Assembly: GCF_030814135.1 (NCBI RefSeq)
Contig: NZ_JAUSUQ010000002.1
Coordinates: forward strand, 62,001 to 126,000
DNA from: Caldalkalibacillus uzonensis
GTDB taxonomy: Bacteria; Bacillota; Bacilli; Caldalkalibacillales; Caldalkalibacillaceae
DNA length: 64,000 nt
Direction: 5' to 3'
Shown here: in pieces, positions 10,463-19,173 of the stretch
Layout: the number at the start of each line of letters is the position of its first letter
How positions within the stretch are numbered: the stretch's first letter is position 1
Notes under the pieces: generated by a model
Told to the model about the DNA's origin: nothing
What the model saw: only the letters and a program-made list of their open reading frames with translations
Databases searched by the model: none
Position numbers and translations under genes: made by a program

Positions 10463-11395
10463 CTAATCTTCAAGATCCAAATCTTCTAAGTCCTCAAGCT
10501 CCAACCCTTCCAACCCGTCCAAGTCCTCTAAATCAAAATTGAAGTCCAGCACTTCAGCGTTTGCTTTCACTTCCTCTGGCACTTCGATGGCTTCCACTGC
10601 GTTAATATCACGATACCGCATGTACATCTCCTGCTCCATTTTCAGTTCATGATCCTCAACTGTTATCGTGCCTTCAAGATAGACATTAGTCTCAACAGGC
10701 AAAAACGTTTCCTTGCTCACTTTTAACTCATAGGTTAAACGGTCAATTTTAAACAGGTCCTCCATCATCTCAGCCAGAAAAGGATCTTCCCCCATAAACA
10801 GATCCTGGGTCATTTCTTCGATCAGAGCCATGTACTTGTCTTCGTTGGCTTGCAGGGTAAGGAGATAGTAGTCTCCCTCTACTTCTAAATTAAAGTCATC
10901 CACAAATTCAAACAGCATTTCATATTCTGAACCGAACTGGGCTAGTAATTCTTCTTCCCATTCCAGTATCTCTTCCATCATGTCAAATGGAAACATCATC
11001 CATCGATCTGTTTCCGGTTCGTACATATACATTTCGTTGTCAGCCAGATACATTTCAGTGGTGTAGGTTTCCCCTGACTCATCCAGTTCCATCTCCATTT
11101 GCATATAATAGCTTAACGGTTCCTGAACATACCCGATGACAGAAGATGAGCTGACATTCATCTCTTCTTGGCCGTCATACATACGCTGATTCAGATTCAT
11201 GTCCAGTGTCAGGCTCTTAATCTCCTCTGTTGCTGCGTTCATTTTCTCAAGCAAGGTCTTAACATCTATCTCTCCCGCCACCTGCATTTCCCCATCATCC
11301 AGCGGTGTCTCTTCCAGAGATGCCGGCTCATTCCCGCCGCAAGCACTTAACACCAGTAACAAACTTAACCCCAATAACAAAGCCAGCTTCCGCAC
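10463..11395 (-). CDS. DUF6612-like lipoprotein with acidic tail
   Basis: A 310-residue exported lipoprotein. The signal peptide (residues 1-18) ends in LSAC with Cys19 as the lipidation site. The mature part has the pattern of LolA/DUF6612-type beta-rich proteins: alternating Y/M/E-rich strands and conserved PLSYYMQME-like segments. The last 25 residues are an unusual run of D/E-L repeats (LEDLDGLEGLELEDLEDLD...). I start at the GTG at 11395, preceded by GGGAGGAG; an ORF extension to 11449 would push the signal peptide inside. It follows a VWA lipoprotein gene on the same strand. Function unknown; a chaperone or sensor at the membrane-wall interface is possible. Confidence 0.8.
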   Translation of the reverse strand: MRKLALLLGLSLLLVLSACGGNEPASLEETPLDDGEMQVAGEIDVKTLLEKMNAATEEIKSLTLDMNLNQRMYDGQEEMNVSSSSVIGYVQEPLSYYMQMEMELDESGETYTTEMYLADNEMYMYEPETDRWMMFPFDMMEEILEWEEELLAQFGSEYEMLFEFVDDFNLEVEGDYYLLTLQANEDKYMALIEEMTQDLFMGEDPFLAEMMEDLFKIDRLTYELKVSKETFLPVETNVYLEGTITVEDHELKMEQEMYMRYRDINAVEAIEVPEEVKANAEVLDFNFDLEDLDGLEGLELEDLEDLDLED

Positions 11396-11495
11396 AGTTT
11401 CTCCTCCCATCAATATTAGGAAAATCAGCCACTTGTTGCAGTTTAACAAAAATGGAAACTAGACTCAATATTTTTAATGTGACACTATATCTTTC

Positions 11496-12884
11496 TTATT
11501 CAATATTTTCGCTGAAAATGCGTTCAATTTCTCTGACGGTTTCTCCGTAGTTCTGATGGTTGATCATATGTAATTCGGTATGCATGCGGCTGATTTCAAT
11601 GTTTAAATCGGATGAGAAGTCCAAAATCCTTCCATCCAATTCTTTCTTGGCTTCAAAACTGATATAGCCTTCATTTTCCAATGCCCGAGTCACATTGGAC
11701 ATATTACTATTCATTCGATCAAATCGCTCATACCATTCGTCAGCAAAATCCCAAATCGTGTCACTCATCTTTTCCATTTGTTCTGTCACATCGGCCACAG
11801 CGCCCTCTCTCCATTCTTTCCATTTCTGTGCCATCTCTTCAGTTTTCCGGAACTGGTTGTACAGCTCCTCTTCATTGGTGGCCAAATAAAAAGCGCCATT
11901 GGCTGCTTGAGCGATTTCCTCTAACTGGGCCTGCACGTCAGCTTCAACGTTAAAACCAATCACATTGATGATCGGTTGAATTTCTGATTCTGCCAATTTC
12001 TTGGCGACAGCGACCGGATCTCCGCCACATGTTTCCTCCCCGTCACTGACTAAAAAAATGATATTTGTATTGTCCTCACCCGGATATGCCTGGAAATCAT
12101 CCATGGCATCTTCCAGTGCCAAGGCGATCGGTGTCCATCCTGTCGGTTCAAACTGGGCCAAAGCACTTTCCAGCTTGCTTGAATCATAAGGCTGCAACTC
12201 ATAGACGAGCTCTGTTTCCCGGCAGGAAGCTTCCTTCCCGTAAACATGCCCGTAGACCCTTAAACCCACATTGGCTTGTTTAGGCAATGCAGAGCTAAAT
12301 TTACGAATCGAGTCTTTGGCGATGTCAATCATCCGTTTGCCGTCAATTTCATCGGCCATACTGCCACTCACATCAAGTATAATCTTGACGTTAAAATTTT
12401 CTTTAAACTGCAGCCGCTCGTCCGTGTCGCTACTCCCAAACATTTGAAACTGCAGATCCTGAATCAGGTTTTCGGGACTGGGAAAGTTTTCGAAAACAAG
12501 GGAAAGAAAAGCATTGAAATAAGCTGTTATCTCCTCTTCTGTGAAGTTATCATCCAATGGTGGCAGCTCTTCTTTATATGTATGCAAAAACAACGCTTCG
12601 TGACCGGCAAATATTTTACCTGCCAATGGGCCTGTGGGATAAGCCAAGGCTTCTTCGATTGTTTGCGGAGGGAGAGGAGCCTCTTCTAACCGTGGATAGG
12701 ATTTGGCTTCTGCTTCGCCTTCCTTATCCGCCGTTTCCTGTTCTTCCTTTTCTGCCGACTCTTCTGAGACGTGTTCTGACTCATCGACTTGACTTTCTGT
12801 TTCTCCGGCGCTGCAAGATGATAAAACGAGCACACCTGTAATAAAAACCAGTACAAATAAACGCTTAATGATTTGATTCATCAT
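11496..12884 (-). CDS. VWA-domain lipoprotein (YwmC/YwmD-like)
   Basis: A 462-residue lipoprotein with lipobox LSSC near residue 24 and a very acidic linker (about 25-65). A von Willebrand factor A domain lies at about 165-355 and a C-terminal helical region follows. The MIDAS metal site is visible as DVSGSM, with the later TGWTPIALAL threonine and the DGEETCGGDP aspartate. The domain order resembles Bacillus YwmC/YwmD. VWA domains bind proteins through a divalent cation, so an extracellular adhesive or assembly role is likely. Start is ATG 12884 with GGGAG 6 bases upstream. It lies between the AT-rich duplication and the DUF6612-like lipoprotein gene and may belong functionally with the Tad pilus block. 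Confidence 0.85.
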   Translation of the reverse strand: MMNQIIKRLFVLVFITGVLVLSSCSAGETESQVDESEHVSEESAEKEEQETADKEGEAEAKSYPRLEEAPLPPQTIEEALAYPTGPLAGKIFAGHEALFLHTYKEELPPLDDNFTEEEITAYFNAFLSLVFENFPSPENLIQDLQFQMFGSSDTDERLQFKENFNVKIILDVSGSMADEIDGKRMIDIAKDSIRKFSSALPKQANVGLRVYGHVYGKEASCRETELVYELQPYDSSKLESALAQFEPTGWTPIALALEDAMDDFQAYPGEDNTNIIFLVSDGEETCGGDPVAVAKKLAESEIQPIINVIGFNVEADVQAQLEEIAQAANGAFYLATNEEELYNQFRKTEEMAQKWKEWREGAVADVTEQMEKMSDTIWDFADEWYERFDRMNSNMSNVTRALENEGYISFEAKKELDGRILDFSSDLNIEISRMHTELHMINHQNYGETVREIERIFSENIE

Positions 12885-12986
12885 GACCAGCTCCCTTAAA
12901 ATCATTTAGTCTATGCGCTATTAAAGGTAGTTATACACAGGCTTAATTCCACAAGACTACGTAATATGATTAGCCAGATCATAACC

Positions 12987-13290
12987 CTAAAGCCCCAAAA
13001 AATCCTTCCACCATTTAAAAAAGCTCCAATCATATCTCAACCAATCCACTACAATAAATATTACTATCATATGTAAAAACGTCTGTAGCACTTTAAGGGG
13101 TGTCAGCTTTTTATCCTTACTCAGATGTTTCTGACAATATAACATAATGACAAAAATAGATAATACGCCAACAACAGATATATATATAGAAAGAATCGAA
13201 TAAATCTGGACGTTTCACCTTGATGCCAAGCGCAATTATTAAATATAAACATGATAAACCTACTAACCACCGCCATGTTTTTTCACTCAT
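12987..13290 (-). pseudogene. Frameshifted copy of small membrane protein gene (duplicate of 13838..14140)
   Basis: This stretch is nearly identical in DNA to 13838-14140 and would encode the same 100-residue membrane protein starting M-S-E-K-T-W-R-W. Against the intact copy it lacks 2 bases beside a TA repeat (about 13177-13190), which breaks the frame after about 37 codons. It also carries 3 extra bases near 13025 that keep the frame. The ribosome binding site is weaker (GAGAGG against GGAGG). It is either a decaying paralogue or a slippage variant in the TA run. Confidence 0.8.
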
Positions 13291-13405
13291 GTTTTCAGAC
13301 CTCTCTTATCACACCTATCCAAATACTTAGGGACTTCCACTATGGCTTATTTAGATTTATCTTTAAATTCTATTGATCCTAGAAATAGTTCATATTCATC
13401 AACAA

Positions 13406-13747
13406 CTACCGATTAAACAAAACATTCAACACCGGTTCTAGCATATTTCTTCCGTTGTTGATACTCAACAAAGTCCAAATTAATGCAGTCCAGCCAATCA
13501 CCTGTGCAATCATCACCGGCTTTACCTTGCGCTCTTTCGTCTGTATCCTTAGCATATTAAGCATTGTAATGAAACCTAAAATAGTCGATATAATTATAAG
13601 TGTTATTTGTAACCATCTCCGTTCTGTTATAAATAATGTGACGCTTTTGTTTATATCATATTGATATAATGCACCAAACAGAAAGCCAAAGGCACATAGT
13701 GCAAAAAACCCTATCGTACAAAACCACCACATACGTTCGTTCACCAT
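13406..13747 (-). CDS. Small three-helix membrane protein, unknown
   Basis: A 113-residue protein with three clear membrane helices (about residues 8-28, 42-62, 75-95) and basic segments between (TERRW, TKERK). I do not recognise a family. Start is the ATG at 13747 with AAGGAG 6 bases before. It lies between the two copies of the duplicated gene and shares their size, AT-rich composition and topology, so it may be a diverged third member of the same set. Together they form an array of small membrane proteins downstream of the 536-residue protein. Confidence 0.7.
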   Translation of the reverse strand: MVNERMWWFCTIGFFALCAFGFLFGALYQYDINKSVTLFITERRWLQITLIIISTILGFITMLNMLRIQTKERKVKPVMIAQVIGWTALIWTLLSINNGRNMLEPVLNVLFNR

Positions 13748-13837
13748 ACCATGCTCCTTCAACTAAGGGGCTTTAAGAGGTAAGTCCACACGTCTACAAA
13801 AATCTTATCGGACAGATCACAACTCTAGATCATAACC

Positions 13838-14140
13838 CTAAAGCCCCAAAAAATCCTTCCACCAATTAAAAAGTCTCCAATCATATCTCCAATCCATTAC
13901 AATAAATATTACTATCATATATAAAAACGTCTGTAGCACTTTAAGGGGTGTCAGCTTTTTATCCTTACTCAGATGTTTCCAACAATATAACATAATGACA
14001 AAACCAGATAATAAGCCAACAACAGACATATATATATAGAAAGAATCGAATAAATCTGGACGTTTCACCTTGATACCAAACCCAATTATTAAATATAAAC
14101 ATGATAAACCTACCAGCCACCGCCATGTTTTTTCACTCAT
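13838..14140 (-). CDS. Small membrane protein, unknown (intact copy)
   Basis: A 100-residue protein with three hydrophobic helices, starting M-S-E-K-T-W-R-W and ending W-K-D-F-L-G-L. GGAGG lies 10 bases before the ATG; an in-frame extension to 14191 lacks a good ribosome binding site. It is the intact member of a duplication (second copy 12987-13290, frameshifted). It follows closely behind the 536-residue membrane protein of the Tad block. Function unknown. Duplicated small membrane proteins downstream of a large exported protein recall immunity genes, but nothing in the sequence proves that. Confidence 0.75.
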   Translation of the reverse strand: MSEKTWRWLVGLSCLYLIIGFGIKVKRPDLFDSFYIYMSVVGLLSGFVIMLYCWKHLSKDKKLTPLKVLQTFLYMIVIFIVMDWRYDWRLFNWWKDFLGL

Positions 14141-14190
14141 GTTTTTGAGACCTCCTTTTTTCTCACCTATTATGATTGCTAAGAACCTCA

Positions 14191-15801
14191 TTAAGGAGCT
14201 TTTATATCATATTTATCTTTTATTTTCAGGTGCGTGTTACCCTCCCGACCTGTATTTACCTGGTTCAGTTGCCACTCATGCCATTTTTTCTGTACTTGTT
14301 TCATGACATCTTGGCCCAATTCTAATGTTTTAGTTTTCACATAAGTCAAGCCTTGGGTAACAGAGGGAGTAATTTTTTCGCTAACTATTTTAGAAACAAA
14401 ATTCAAAGTAAATTCCCCTCCAGGGTTGGAAGTAAACGGGCTCAATAATCCAGCCGCGGGAAGCAATACAGCCGTGACTATGGCTCCTGTAATAAAGGTT
14501 TCCAAACTTACAGTACCCTGTGTCATATAGACATAGGCGGTATAAGCACTACCACCCGCCATCGAACCGCCCAGCCAATGGGAGAGCCGGACTGCTAAGG
14601 TCTTCCCGCTGGCAAAAAGAGCTGTAGCTTGACTGCCAATGAACACACCAGCTAAACCACCAATGACAACATCTACCAGAGCGTCTCGCAAATTAAACTC
14701 TCCATTAGGGCTTATAAAATGAAACACCAAAATTGCTGCTGCATTTAATGAAAACTTTAATCCCACACTCTTCCAAAACGCTTTGGAGGTCAGTTTCGTG
14801 GCCAGCCATTGGACAGCAGGGCTGGATTTGAAAGCAGCCCATGTCCTTCCGGCCCAGCTGCTGAAGGCCTGCCACCTGGGAGCAACCCAGCGGCCAAAAG
14901 CTGAGGCGCGCATTTTGCCAAAGGCAGCGGACAAGATTTGTCCCAGGCGAGAACTCTGCACGGCAGCCCATCCTCTGGACAACAAACCTGTTATTCCCTG
15001 CCAGCTGCGGCTGAGCAACCCACGGGCCCCATTAAAGACAGACATAACCCACAGCCGCACTGAAGTCTGTAATGCCGTCCATCTCATAAACGCCTCGGTC
15101 ACAAACCGCCAGTAAGCCAGTCGCAAAGCGGAAAAAGCGGCACCCAGCAAACTGCTCATCCGGGCTGTTAACAAATAATAGCGGGTGCCCAAACCGAGCA
15201 GCAGCCGGCTGAGGCCCTGCATCACAGCCCCGACCAGGCCCAACTTGATGGCGATGGGCAAGAGCATAATGCCCAGGGCCATCAATGCGGCTGTAAAGAT
15301 GCTGAAGTGATCTCCGCCCACAATGTATCCGTATAAGCCGGCCCCCAAAACAGCCAAACCGGCAAACACACCAAGAACCAGCAAACTGATTCCGGCGATG
15401 AGCCCGAACTTCACCAACAGAAGCACGACAACAACCACCACAACGGCAACCACAAGGCCAACCACAATTCCTTTGATTAAACCCTGAATGGGATCAGACA
15501 GCTGAGAGAACCAATCTGACAAGCGCTCCCAGACAGAACTAAAAAATTCAACAACAACTTGCCTTGTCCAATCGAAAAAATTGCTCAGGACATCCCAGAT
15601 GTTAAAGTTCCACCCCGTCCGTCCACCTGAAGAGCTGCTGTTTCCCCCAGACTGTGCTTCGGTTCCTGTCAGCATCGGGGTTTTATCCTCATATTCAAAA
15701 TATATGTCTTCGTTATTCGCTAATGTGTATGTACAAAACAAACAGATCATGACCAATAATAACAGGAGCGTTAATACAAATGACTTGGAAACAACATGCA
15801 T
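14191..15801 (-). CDS. Large membrane protein of unknown function at end of Tad operon
   Basis: I do not recognise this 536-residue protein. It opens with a signal peptide (about 1-28), then a Ser/Gly-rich linker (45-62) and a Trp-rich amphipathic stretch (63-105). A strongly hydrophobic Val-rich region with several membrane helices follows (about 106-215). Then comes a long basic, Trp- and Ser-rich segment with internally similar pieces (about 225-340), a second glycine-rich hydrophobic region (about 355-460) and a charged C-terminal tail. GGAGAGG lies 5 bases before the ATG. It follows the tadG-like gene by 72 bases, so it is probably the last gene of the pilus operon. The hydrophobic glycine-rich part resembles translocation regions of polymorphic toxins only superficially. 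Confidence 0.75.
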   Translation of the reverse strand: MHVVSKSFVLTLLLLLVMICLFCTYTLANNEDIYFEYEDKTPMLTGTEAQSGGNSSSSGGRTGWNFNIWDVLSNFFDWTRQVVVEFFSSVWERLSDWFSQLSDPIQGLIKGIVVGLVVAVVVVVVVLLLVKFGLIAGISLLVLGVFAGLAVLGAGLYGYIVGGDHFSIFTAALMALGIMLLPIAIKLGLVGAVMQGLSRLLLGLGTRYYLLTARMSSLLGAAFSALRLAYWRFVTEAFMRWTALQTSVRLWVMSVFNGARGLLSRSWQGITGLLSRGWAAVQSSRLGQILSAAFGKMRASAFGRWVAPRWQAFSSWAGRTWAAFKSSPAVQWLATKLTSKAFWKSVGLKFSLNAAAILVFHFISPNGEFNLRDALVDVVIGGLAGVFIGSQATALFASGKTLAVRLSHWLGGSMAGGSAYTAYVYMTQGTVSLETFITGAIVTAVLLPAAGLLSPFTSNPGGEFTLNFVSKIVSEKITPSVTQGLTYVKTKTLELGQDVMKQVQKKWHEWQLNQVNTGREGNTHLKIKDKYDIKAP

Positions 15802-15873
15802 ACTAACCTCTCCTTTCCCCTCCAGAGGGGGTAAGTCAGGCGGTTTCCACTTTGGTGTGGCTCATCTAAACAG

Positions 15874-16593
15874 CTACCTGCAGACTTTGGAACGGTAAGT
15901 GATCCCCTTGGGCAACAAGACCTGGGCTGCCCCTTCGGCATACATCTCGTTCTGCCCTGCGGCAAAAGCCTGATCAGGAACTGTCAGAAACGAGATTTTT
16001 CTTTTGACACGAACATAGACTTCAAAATCGCCATTGTAGGGAAACACAAGATCAACAAGTTCATCAGCCTGGTTCTCCCGGACGTAGTACTGGGCAGCGT
16101 CACGGACTTGACTCCACTCAGCCCGGATGCTGTCACACATCATTTTTAAAATCTCGTCGTCTTTGTAGAAATATGTTAAACCTTCAATTGCATCGAGCTG
16201 ATAATTGGGATTGCTTAATTTTTCTCTAACTGCTTGTGGAATGCCTTTCTTCTCGAAAATTTCTTCCCTTATCTCATCTTCATCCGGAGTTTCGGCATCT
16301 TCCTCTTCATCCTGCTGCTCCTCTAACCGCTTGCGGATTTCTTGTTCTATATCATTATGGAGAAGATGCAGTTGGTGACGAAGCTCCTGCCGCAAGGCTT
16401 CTTCATAAATGTTCTTCATTTCATGTGAAGCAGCCAGGGCAGCTGCATCGGCGCTTTTCTGACTGATGTTTTTGCTGATATAGGTGGTAAACATATCTAC
16501 AAAGATAAAACTAATGAAAATGGCACCCACAACCAAACAGATGACAATAATATAGACACCGCCATGCTGGGATTTAAGGAGATGGTGAATCAT
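15874..16593 (-). CDS. TadG-like Flp pilus assembly protein
   Basis: A 239-residue protein with an N-terminal membrane anchor (about residues 12-36) followed by a KSADAAALAAS segment typical of TadG-like minor pilins. A long acidic helical region (about 60-125, with EEEDAETPDEDE) and a C-terminal soluble domain follow. Such proteins are exported pseudopilin-like parts of the Tad system. It stands directly behind tadE in the operon. It is much shorter than Gram-negative TadG and lacks a VWA domain; a VWA protein is instead encoded separately at 11496-12884. Confidence 0.8.
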   Translation of the reverse strand: MIHHLLKSQHGGVYIIVICLVVGAIFISFIFVDMFTTYISKNISQKSADAAALAASHEMKNIYEEALRQELRHQLHLLHNDIEQEIRKRLEEQQDEEEDAETPDEDEIREEIFEKKGIPQAVREKLSNPNYQLDAIEGLTYFYKDDEILKMMCDSIRAEWSQVRDAAQYYVRENQADELVDLVFPYNGDFEVYVRVKRKISFLTVPDQAFAAGQNEMYAEGAAQVLLPKGITYRSKVCR

Positions 16594-16608
16594 CTTGGAT
16601 ATGCTCCT

Positions 16609-17013
16609 TTATGTATCATCGGTTTGCTCATACGGCATGGTGGCCCGCCTTGTGACGGTAAAGTCCAACTCATCAATAAAAGGCACTTTGATGGTGAGTA
16701 ATTTGACAGCGACCGTCACGGTGACTTCTTCACCGTAACTGTTGGGTCTTGTCATCGCATTTACTTGTTGCACATCTAACCCATAAGCGGCTTTATTGAC
16801 CGCTTCCCGAATGGCTCCCTGATTCCCCACCCCGACCACGGAGGCAACCCTGGCCCCATCCCGTGCCGCTGCTTCGGCCACCACCACAGTATAAGCGGCC
16901 AAGGCCATTTGCCAGATGAATAAACAGGCAAAAATAATAAGGGGGAACAGGGCCACAAACTCCAATGTTTGTGACCCCCGCTCGTTGTATAGGTACTTTT
17001 TGATCATGACCAT
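16609..17013 (-). CDS. TadE-family pseudopilin
   Basis: A 134-residue protein with the TadE signature: a short basic N-terminus, RGSQTLEFVALFPLI with the conserved Glu of a type IV prepilin-like segment, one membrane helix, then AEAAARDGARVAS. TadE proteins are minor pseudopilins of Flp pili, cleaved by a TadV-type prepilin peptidase. I use the ATG at 17013, preceded by AAAGGG. A GTG at 17043 overlaps the end of flp and has no ribosome binding site of its own. No prepilin peptidase gene is present in the window. Confidence 0.85.
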   Translation of the reverse strand: MVMIKKYLYNERGSQTLEFVALFPLIIFACLFIWQMALAAYTVVVAEAAARDGARVASVVGVGNQGAIREAVNKAAYGLDVQQVNAMTRPNSYGEEVTVTVAVKLLTIKVPFIDELDFTVTRRATMPYEQTDDT

Positions 17014-17035
17014 AGCGACATCTGCCCTTTGGGGA

Positions 17036-17248
17036 TTAGCCACCGATTTTATTAATAAAATCAGCTAACTTATTAATGATGGCGGTGGCAATACCATCCG
17101 CACTCCGGCCTTCCAGTGCCGTAATAATGGCAGCCACGACAGCCACAGCCAGGAGGCCGATCATGATCCATTCCATGGAGACAGCACCCTTCTCATTGTC
17201 CACTGCAGTTCTTACCTTCTCCGTGAAGTGAACATACCACTTTAACAT
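17036..17248 (-). CDS. Flp-type pilin
   Basis: A 70-residue prepilin. After a 21-residue leader rich in charge comes G-A-V-S-M-E, which fits prepilin cleavage before Ala with the required Glu at +5. One hydrophobic helix follows (IMIGLLAVAVVAAIITAL) and a short tail. This is the structural subunit layout of Flp/Tad pili. GGGAG precedes the ATG. It lies between tadC and tadE; as the likely most abundant product of the operon it would be expected to have extra expression signals, which I cannot identify in the 47-base gap upstream. Confidence 0.85.
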   Translation of the reverse strand: MLKWYVHFTEKVRTAVDNEKGAVSMEWIMIGLLAVAVVAAIITALEGRSADGIATAIINKLADFINKIGG

Positions 17249-17295
17249 CTTACTCTCTCCCTTTCATAAAATTTTTAGATGTATGTGATCTTCTT

Positions 17296-18240
17296 CTATT
17301 GGAAGAAGATGTTCAGACCAAATACATCTGGATTATAAATAAAGTTGAGAATTAAAAGGCCAATCACCAGCAAAAAGACGGAGGGCAAGATAGTGATGGT
17401 TGTCACCAGGGTTATTTTGGGGCTGGCTTTGGCTGCTTTTTCTCTGGCTTTGAATCCCCGCGTTTGCCTCAGGTCTTCTGCTTGAACACGAAATGTCCTG
17501 GCCACCGGCACCCCCAGCTGGGTTCCTTGAATCAGGGCCTGAATCAGAATCTCCAGTTCCCGGGCGTTGTTCCGGCTCAACAAGTTTTCATACGCTTTTT
17601 CCCGGGAAACCCCCAGGCTGATCTCTCGCAACAAACGCTGAATCTCTTCACTCAAGGGACCTTCCATTTGATCACTCACCTGCCGTAAAGCCCCATCCAG
17701 AGAAGCGCCTGCCTGCAGTGAAATGCTGACCGTATCCAGAAAATCGGGCATCATGGCGCTGATTTCTTCCTGGCGCTCCTTGGCCCGGTATTTCAACCAC
17801 ACGTGGGGCAGGAAAAAACCCAGCACCGGTCCGGCCAGAAATATGGGGGTTGCCAAAGGCATGCCGATCATGAAATAGAACCAGCAGCAAAAGAATACGG
17901 CAAAAAAGACCACCAGTCTGAACCCGTAAAACAGCTGCAAATCCATTCCGCGGGGATTGCCGGCCAGCATAAGCTTGTAACGGTCTTGTTCGGGTTTGGT
18001 AAACATGGGGTATTTGATAGCTGTCGGCCCCACGTAAGCTGCTCCCTTTAAGAGCAGGTTCCAAACTCTGTCCTTGAAGGACACTTTTTGGCGTTTTTTT
18101 CGCTTTTGAAAGCCGAGGTAAGTGGTTAAATTTTGCTTCTTGGCAACAAACAACCAGATATAGACAAAACTGATGAGCAGTGATACCAGAATCAGACCAA
18201 TCAGAAGCACGATCAAACCGCTCAACGCCTGGTCATTCAT
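17296..18240 (-). CDS. tadC: Tad secretion system inner-membrane platform protein TadC
   Basis: A 314-residue protein of the type II secretion F (GspF/PilC) family. It has an N-terminal helix, a central pair of helices (about 108-150), a cytoplasmic domain with PDFLDTVSISLQAGASLDGAL, and a C-terminal helix. With TadB it forms the membrane platform on which the TadA ATPase works. AAGGGTG lies 6 bases before the ATG. It follows tadB by 3 bases. Confidence 0.9.
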   Translation of the reverse strand: MNDQALSGLIVLLIGLILVSLLISFVYIWLFVAKKQNLTTYLGFQKRKKRQKVSFKDRVWNLLLKGAAYVGPTAIKYPMFTKPEQDRYKLMLAGNPRGMDLQLFYGFRLVVFFAVFFCCWFYFMIGMPLATPIFLAGPVLGFFLPHVWLKYRAKERQEEISAMMPDFLDTVSISLQAGASLDGALRQVSDQMEGPLSEEIQRLLREISLGVSREKAYENLLSRNNARELEILIQALIQGTQLGVPVARTFRVQAEDLRQTRGFKAREKAAKASPKITLVTTITILPSVFLLVIGLLILNFIYNPDVFGLNIFFQ

Positions 18241-18243
18241 AGG

Positions 18244-19173
18244 CTACACCCTTATCGTTGAGATTTTTCTAATCAGCAGGAAGGAGATGAGCTGAATACC
18301 GCCCACAACCGCCAGCAGGATCAAACCCAGCGGCGTAAAAAGCGGATTTAAAAAGCCGGGGATCAGCAAGTTGAGCATCAAGGCCATCACAACGGGCAAC
18401 ACAGGCAGGATAAACGCCACATACCTGGATTCGGCCGTAATGGCATCAATTTCTTTATGAATTCTGGCCCTCTCTTCCAGTGTTTCCGCCATCAGGTTGA
18501 GCACTTCCGCCAAGTTGCCCCCCACCCGGCGCTGGATCAGAATGGTATTGACAAAGATCTGCAATTCTTTGCTGACAATTCTGCCTTTAAAACGGTTCAT
18601 CACCTCATCAAAGCTGTCACCCAAGCGCAATTCGTGGGTCATTTTGGCAAATTCAGATCCGGCCGGTTCCTTTAATTCCTTGGCCACCATATCAATGCCT
18701 TGCTGCAGGGTCAGTCCCGCTTTCACCGTGTTGGCCATCATCCGGCAGATATCAGGCAGTTGCTGGTTAAACGCCTGGGATCTTTTGTTCTGTCTGGATT
18801 TCAAAAAGAGGGTCGAACCGCCCCAAACCAGTACATGGGCCAGGACCATATCGAGGGGAAACAAGAGCGCCAGAATAAAATGATTCACCGCCCACAATAC
18901 GAGGAAAATCAGCACACAGATCCCGGCATATTCTGATGCTTTCATGTTTATATTGGCCTTGGTTAACTTGTCTCTTAACGATTCGGACAGCTCAGACTGG
19001 TCATATTTATCCCCGATGATGAAGATAAAACTTTTCCGTTTGGTTTCTCCATCTTCAAACCAGCAGCGGACTCTCTTACTGGCTTTTTTACTCTGCCTGT
19101 ATTGGAGAGCATAATAGATACTGACACAAACGATGAGGATACTGGTTGATAAAGCAAGATAGATCAGGCCCAT
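18244..19173 (-). CDS. tadB: Tad secretion system platform protein TadB
   Basis: A 309-residue type II secretion F family protein, sister to TadC. The F-domain carries LPDICRMMANTVKAGLTLQQGI and RRVGGNLAEVLN near residues 145 and 220. Membrane helices lie at 3-22, 85-125 and 255-305. Its ATG overlaps the end of tadA by 10 bases, so translation is coupled. It works with TadA and TadC in pilin extrusion across the cytoplasmic membrane. Confidence 0.9.
   Translation of the reverse strand: MGLIYLALSTSILIVCVSIYYALQYRQSKKASKRVRCWFEDGETKRKSFIFIIGDKYDQSELSESLRDKLTKANINMKASEYAGICVLIFLVLWAVNHFILALLFPLDMVLAHVLVWGGSTLFLKSRQNKRSQAFNQQLPDICRMMANTVKAGLTLQQGIDMVAKELKEPAGSEFAKMTHELRLGDSFDEVMNRFKGRIVSKELQIFVNTILIQRRVGGNLAEVLNLMAETLEERARIHKEIDAITAESRYVAFILPVLPVVMALMLNLLIPGFLNPLFTPLGLILLAVVGGIQLISFLLIRKISTIRV

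Noticed and set aside
14191-15801. Calling the 536-residue protein a polymorphic toxin
   Set aside because: No known toxin motif, leader domain or repeat-Rhs core is visible; kept only as a hypothesis in the findings.
15802-15873. Terminator between the tadG-like gene and the 536-residue protein gene
   Set aside because: CCCCT/AGGGG hairpin is only 5 bp, has no T-run and is next to the ribosome binding site of the following gene.
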